A DNA stretch of 64,000 nucleotides, taken from NCBI RefSeq assembly GCF_004005845.1, contig NZ_SADE01000004.1, positions 372,001-436,000 on the forward strand. Direction: 5' to 3'. Below, in pieces: positions 61,973 to 64,000 of this stretch (its first letter is position 1; each line of letters opens with the position of its first letter). Below the pieces are notes generated by a model. It did not search any database. It was given only the letters and a program-made list of their open reading frames with translations, and was not told where the DNA came from. Both the position numbers and the translations under genes were made by a program. The DNA comes from Hwanghaeella grinnelliae (lineage in GTDB: Bacteria; Pseudomonadota; Alphaproteobacteria; UBA8366; Aestuariispiraceae).

Positions 61973-62548
61973 ATGAGAAAGAACATCGATTTTTCGAAGC
62001 TTAGCCTGCGCCAAATCGCCTTTTTCTTCGTGGGCCTCGCCATTGCGGTCACGGGCTTGGTCTTCTCGATCATTGCTTTCGCGACCGCGCTTTTCGATAC
62101 CGACGCCGTATATCCGATCGACCTTTCGGTCGAGACAAAGCAGCTTGTTTGCGACCCCTGTGACATTGCGGCGGAGCAAAGCCTTTGGCTGGCGCTGCCG
62201 AACAGACAGATCGAGTACACCGATATCGGGATCGATGTTTTCATCGGCGATGGAGCAACGGCGGACAGTCCCACATCCAGCACGTCTTTCGTTCTGGTTG
62301 GAGTGCGCAACCAATTTGGCGGAAAGGTCTTCTATCGTCTGCAGTCGTTGGAAGAATTTGTTGGCTCGCAAGTTGCCATTTCGGTCCGAAAAACCGGATC
62401 GGATGAGATGAATGTTCCTGCTTCCATTGCAATCCGCACTTATCAGGGCGTTGAGATTAACCCCTTCTATGTGGGGTTAATGGTGCTCGGCATCGGTCTG
62501 ATCGTTTTTGCGTTTAGGCGTCCGCCATCGTCCCAAAACGCCGGTTGA
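61973..62548 (+). CDS. Small membrane protein of the export cluster
   Basis: A 191-residue protein with one N-terminal span (~15-38) and a C-terminal span (~163-182). The ~120 residues between them are beta-rich and would be periplasmic, with a CDPC motif (~54-57) that could form a disulfide. No family recognised. It sits between the TolC and CPBP genes, each within 45 bases. Possibly an accessory or immunity-type protein; inferred only from context. Confidence 0.65.
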   Translation: MRKNIDFSKLSLRQIAFFFVGLAIAVTGLVFSIIAFATALFDTDAVYPIDLSVETKQLVCDPCDIAAEQSLWLALPNRQIEYTDIGIDVFIGDGATADSPTSSTSFVLVGVRNQFGGKVFYRLQSLEEFVGSQVAISVRKTGSDEMNVPASIAIRTYQGVEINPFYVGLMVLGIGLIVFAFRRPPSSQNAG

Positions 62549-62550
62549 AC

Positions 62551-63207
62551 ATGCGTCCCGTATATCATTTTACGGCGTTCCTGGTCCTGAGTGTCGTTGC
62601 GATCGGTATATTGCGCAGCGGATCGCTCCCTGATGCCAATCTGTTCTTCTGGATTTTGACCGGTGTCCAATTGATGTGGGGATTGCTGGTCTTCCCGATC
62701 AAGTCTTTGCGCCTGGGTCGGATCGGCGCTGCCCTTGCAGTCTTGGTCGCGGTCCAGGCATTGCAGTACGCATTCAATTTCCACCAATGGCGGCCTGAGG
62801 CTTTCTCGGTCTTGGAAATTTGTCGTTATTTCATATTCGTTGCGCTGGTTGAGGAAGTCTGGTTTCGCGGCGTGTTGCAGAAAATCGTGGCCAAGATCGG
62901 ACTTCCGGGACTCGCAATCGCTTCGGTACTATTCGGCTTGTACCATATCCAATCCGGCTGGACCGTCGTTTTGACCACCACGGCGGTCGGATCCGTCTAT
63001 GTCGTCGCCAGGCATCTTGGGGCGGGGATACTGTCTCTCGCGCTCGCGCATGGGGCAATGAATTGGCTCAACAACACGGTGTATCCGCCCGTTGGGCTTC
63101 GGGTCGACCCGTCTGTGTTTTATGTGGCATTTTCGACGACTTGCGTGATTGCCGCATTGTTAGCGCTTGCCGTTGCAGGATATCGTCGACGACGGGGCGG
63201 TGGGTGA
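62551..63207 (+). CDS. CPBP-family intramembrane protease
   Basis: A 218-residue multi-span protein. It has the CPBP (Abi) motifs: EEVWFRG (E101, E102, R106), FGLYH (H132) and HGAMN (H167, N171). The ATG two codons after a possible TTG was chosen. These proteases often occur in bacteriocin operons, for leader processing or self-immunity. The catalytic residues look complete. Confidence 0.85.
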   Translation: MRPVYHFTAFLVLSVVAIGILRSGSLPDANLFFWILTGVQLMWGLLVFPIKSLRLGRIGAALAVLVAVQALQYAFNFHQWRPEAFSVLEICRYFIFVALVEEVWFRGVLQKIVAKIGLPGLAIASVLFGLYHIQSGWTVVLTTTAVGSVYVVARHLGAGILSLALAHGAMNWLNNTVYPPVGLRVDPSVFYVAFSTTCVIAALLALAVAGYRRRRGGG

Positions 63208-63286
63208 CTCATTAATTGAATTGGGAAGCGTTTCAGAATAGCTTAGCCGCCGGGGCGTATTATATTTTTTTTGTACGGGAGCAAAT

Positions 63287-64000
63287 ATGGAAACCAGCGA
63301 AAATGCGGGGCAAGTCGTCCGCGCTTCGATCATGGCGCAAATTCAGAGAGAAGCTGCGTTGGGAAAGAAGAAGCTGCCGTCGAGATACTCCGGCGAAGCC
63401 GCCAATCGCAATGCGGCGCCTTCCAGCTATAACCTGTTCATTCCAATTCGCGGCGACCGTCATCTGGTCTACAACACGTTGACCGGCGCCTATGCGATTT
63501 GGGACGCCGATGACATGGAAATTTATGAATCGCTGAAATACAGCGATCGACGGGTGTCGGATCCGGAACTGCGTGATTTCATCGGCGCCGGTTTCATGGT
63601 GTCGGATGCGACCGATGAGGTTGCGGAACTGGAGCAGCGCTACATGGGCGCTCGCCAGGACCCGGGCACCATGGTGATGACCATTGCGCCGATCATGGCC
63701 TGCAACTTCGCATGCGATTATTGTTTCCAGGGCGCGAACAAACCGCACAAGAAGATGACGCCGGAAGTGCAGGATGCGCTTCTCGACTATTTGGATCGCA
63801 AGCTGCCCGAACTGAACAACCTGAGTATCAGTTGGTATGGCGGTGAACCCTTGATGGGGAAGGACACGATCGAGGCCCTGACCCACAGGATCAACGAGCT
63901 CTGCATCAAACACAAAGTCAATTATTCCGCCTTCATCGTGACGAACGGGTATTTCCTGAATGGCGATATGGCGGAGAAGCTTGTCAAGCTCGGCGTTACT
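63287..64000 (+). CDS. Radical SAM peptide-modifying enzyme (partial)
   Basis: The first 238 residues of a gene cut by the window edge, with CGGGAG five bases before its ATG. Residues ~45-125 are a peptide-recognition-like N-terminal region (SYNLFIPIRGDRHLVYNTLTG). The radical SAM core then starts with CNFACDYC (C139, C143, C146), then SWYGGEPLMG. A GGEP motif and this N-terminal region are typical of SPASM-type enzymes that make thioether or C-C bonds in RiPPs. Its position after the NHLP export genes supports that. The C-terminal SPASM domain would lie beyond the window. Confidence 0.88.
   Translation, partial: METSENAGQVVRASIMAQIQREAALGKKKLPSRYSGEAANRNAAPSSYNLFIPIRGDRHLVYNTLTGAYAIWDADDMEIYESLKYSDRRVSDPELRDFIGAGFMVSDATDEVAELEQRYMGARQDPGTMVMTIAPIMACNFACDYCFQGANKPHKKMTPEVQDALLDYLDRKLPELNNLSISWYGGEPLMGKDTIEALTHRINELCIKHKVNYSAFIVTNGYFLNGDMAEKLVKLGVT

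Overview
The window looks like a stretch of an alphaproteobacterial chromosome (Rhodospirillales-like by general feel, not proven). The clues are an NDUFS4-type complex I accessory subunit (51.2 kb), which is typical of alphaproteobacteria and mitochondria, GC-rich codon use in the right-hand third, and a Gram-negative envelope gene set (TolC, FecR-domain protein, TPR/beta-barrel protein, HlyD). Two tRNA genes are present: tRNA-Pro(TGG) and tRNA-Arg(TCT).

Layout. (1) 0-9.7 kb: a visibly AT-richer, tightly packed five-gene operon coding for a von Willebrand A-like lipoprotein, a multi-span membrane protein, a tubulin/FtsZ-like protein, a 1304-residue protein with an actin/Hsp70-type ATPase core, and a membrane-anchored coiled-coil protein. 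It combines a tubulin-fold and an actin-fold protein with an envelope module and is the best candidate here for a poorly described system. (2) 10.0-45.9 kb: an apparent integrated element of about 35.9 kb. It has a tyrosine recombinase and excisionase-like gene at its left end and ends at tRNA-Pro. An 18-bp sequence matching the tRNA-Pro anticodon arm at 16 of 18 positions lies at 10003-10020, and a second shared motif lies just inside each end. (3) 46.2-51.5 kb: ordinary chromosomal genes (TPR/beta-barrel outer membrane protein, FecR-domain protein, sulfotransferase, glycosyltransferase, complex I subunit, tRNA-Arg). (4) 52.0-64.0 kb: an NHLP-type peptide export cluster (GNAT protein, HlyD-like adaptor, C39-peptidase ABC transporter, second ABC transporter, cyclic-nucleotide-binding-domain protein, TolC, small membrane protein, CPBP protease) that runs into a radical SAM enzyme cut by the window end.

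Within the element, 10-19 kb holds maintenance-type genes: integrase, excisionase, a RES/Xre toxin-antitoxin pair with a perfect operator palindrome, a PD-(D/E)XK-like nuclease, a ribbon-helix-helix protein behind a 23-bp perfect hairpin, an XRE regulator and an elaborate non-coding region (ten 10-bp tandem repeats between long inverted repeats) that resembles a replication or transfer origin. A soluble FtsH-like AAA+ metalloprotease follows. From 21.3 kb the cargo is defence: a complete type I Zorya system (zorA-zorD, every junction a 4-base overlap), an unusual restriction-modification set (two complementary methyltransferase-like proteins, a GIY-YIG/helicase fusion and an Mrr-type endonuclease), a helicase IV-like UvrD protein with zinc ribbons, an OLD-family ATPase-TOPRIM nuclease, and a two-gene unit of a phospholipase D-fold protein with an uncharacterised partner.

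In the right-hand cluster, the C39 ABC transporter would clip a leader peptide, the second ABC transporter and HlyD protein would link to TolC for export, and the radical SAM enzyme would modify the peptide. No precursor peptide gene was found in the window.
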